From Loripinus fragilis (Eukaryota > Mollusca > Bivalvia > Lucinida > Lucinidae), in NCBI GenBank assembly GCA_964019695.1, contig OZ026521.1:33887601-33951600 (forward strand): 64,000 bases of DNA, given 5' to 3'. Position 1 is the first letter of the stretch. Each line of letters starts with the position of its first letter. The position numbers and the translations under genes were made by a program. Shown here piece after piece: positions 62,473 to 64,000 of this stretch. A model generated the notes under the pieces. It was not told the origin of the DNA and did no database searches. It was given only the letters and a program-made list of their open reading frames with translations.

Positions 62473-63834
62473 CATGTTATAAGTGAATTGTGTTATAATA
62501 GAATTATAGGAAAATGTCCATTTTATGTCTTCCAAAAGAAGTAGGGAAATTTGTTGTTTGTACTCTGTTCTTCTTTCCACCCAAATTTTATCTGGACGAG
62601 TTCTCTGTAACCACTTGATGAAGTGTACTGATATTTGGGGATATGACAGATATGGATGTAAAGTTGTGCAAGAGGGTTCAAAATTTAAAATGTCGGACTC
62701 AAAGGCAGACCCGCAGCCATGCCCAAAACTGCCCAAATTTTGTCTGACCACTCAAGGGATTGTTCTGAATTATTTTTGATATGATAAAAATTGATATATA
62801 GTTTTGCAAGAAAGTTTGAAATTTGAAATCCCGAATAAAGGGCTGATGGACCTAGCTATATGCCCTAGTCCAAGGCCCAACCAATTCTTAATGTCCTGAT
62901 ATATCTCAGAAACCATTCAGATCCCCACCCCTAAACCATATATATTCATGTTTCTTGTGGATGTCCCCCATGGTGTGTCTGGGCATGCCAAACCCCCTTT
63001 CAATGTTTATTCTAGGATTCTAAAACGAAGGGGGATTTTTAATGAAAAATTAAGCGAGCAGTAAAATACTTAAATAGTTCTGTTTTCTCTTAAAATACCC
63101 CCCTCTTCCTTAAAATTAGGGGGGGGGGGGGGATCTTTCAAAAGTTGGGGGTGGGGGTGGGATCCACTCATCCCTTTGCCTAGAAAAAACACTGCCCCTC
63201 ACTTCATTAAAGGCCTACCTAAATTAATTGGTGAAACCTAGATTTTTTTTCAGGTTTTCTGGAAAAAAAACATCATTTTGCCTTTCAAAATGCATAAAAT
63301 CATATTTTTTTCGAGAATTTTTTTTTAATAATATGTGTGCCTACCCTACCTATAATTTTTAGATCCGTACCTGTAACACACTTATTTTTTTTTATTTGGC
63401 TTATTAAATATATTTCAATTTTCTGTTTTACTTAATACTGTCAGGGATTAAAATGGAATGCTACCATGAACAAACTTATAGAGAACAAAGTGTGTGTCTC
63501 CTATGGCAGAAAAGTGACAACTGGAAATATTTGACGATTCTATTGCCCCAATTGAATGTGGTTGTATGAAACATCAGATCCTAATTAATGGAAAAATTTA
63601 AAGGCAAAATTTTTTTGAAGAATTTAAGACATTGAGATTTCCAATATGCCCTTACAATTTTTTTCCCATTCAGAAACTGGCAAATTTTTTCTCAATTTTG
63701 CATGTAAATGTTTCTTGTGGTGCTAAAAATATTAGATGCAGAAGCATCTTATTGAAACACATTTAATGAATTCTTAAATATATTTTGATTAAACAACATG
63801 ACACTACGGGAATTTTATTTAAAAATATACTTTC
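62473..63834. other. Non-coding stretch, 1.4 kb
   Basis: Overlapping opposite-strand frames (62401-62779) have no recognisable domain. A G14 run lies at 63119-63132 with GGTGGGGGTGGG nearby, and poly-A/T patches at 63240-63330. Confidence 0.4.
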
Positions 63835-64000
63835 AACCCTTTGTATACTGAAAACCCCCTAAATGAGTACTTTGGCAAACAGTGAAGACACAGATGAAAT
63901 GCAGCATAATGCTGCATTTCATTAGGGTCTGCACTGTTTGCTAAGATTAAAACAGCCTTCAGGAACTGATATACATCATAATTTAGAAAATTTTACCCTG
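63835..64000. mobile_element. TTAA-type MITE, family F2 (copy c, cut by window end)
   Basis: CAACCCTTTGTATACTG at the left; hairpin GGCAAACAGTGAAGACACAG-ATGAAATGCAGCATAATGCT-GCATTTCAT with GGGTCTGCACTGTTTGC. The right part runs beyond the window. Confidence 0.6.

Noticed and set aside
62401..62779. 116- and 84-codon frames on opposite strands
   Set aside because: They overlap each other and a family G fragment; neither shows a recognisable domain.

Overview
The window looks like eukaryotic, AT-rich, intron or intergenic DNA from an invertebrate, most likely a bivalve mollusc. The clues are tRNA-headed SINEs, elements resembling the bivalve 'pearl'/Helentron type with internal minisatellites and ACGG microsatellite, and a dense crowd of short palindromic MITEs. 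Species is not determined. All family assignments come from reading motifs, terminal repeats and target-site duplications (TSDs) by eye; no database was searched. Repeat edges are approximate to a few bases unless a TSD is quoted.

Only one host coding exon is convincing: 4118-4221 (+), the first coding exon of a WW-domain protein. It ends in a phase-2 GTAAGT donor and is preceded by an in-frame upstream ORF. No second half of the WW domain was found downstream, so much of the remaining 59.8 kb may be a long first coding intron, or intergenic if the exon is an orphan.

The rest is repeats. (1) Two large terminal-inverted-repeat (TIR) structures: 6041-11341 (5.3 kb, about 0.75-kb arms, enclosing a 187-bp satellite array) and 55455-60299 (4.8 kb, about 0.52-kb diverged arms). 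Both start TAG, end CTA, and have 3-bp matching flanks. (2) About 30 short elements in several families; where both ends are intact many are bounded by TTAA, the piggyBac-type target. They share subterminal GTCGTCTGCTG and a palindromic GATCAG core. (3) Tc1/mariner-like, hAT-like, PIF/Harbinger-like and unclassified foldback MITEs, several nested in each other. (4) Nine tRNA-derived SINE copies, four with clean 10-13 bp TSDs. (5) Broken protein remnants: Ty3/Gypsy reverse transcriptase (25766-26285, -), Ty3/Gypsy RNase H (19996-20172, -) and a non-LTR LINE 3' end (20898-21240, -). (6) Three Helentron/pearl-like elements and long AAT/GAT and TA microsatellites.

The best candidates for something undescribed are the satellite-bearing TIR element at 6.0-11.3 kb, the 4.8-kb TIR element at 55.5-60.3 kb, and the group of TTAA MITEs that share core modules and sometimes a single TTAA between neighbours.
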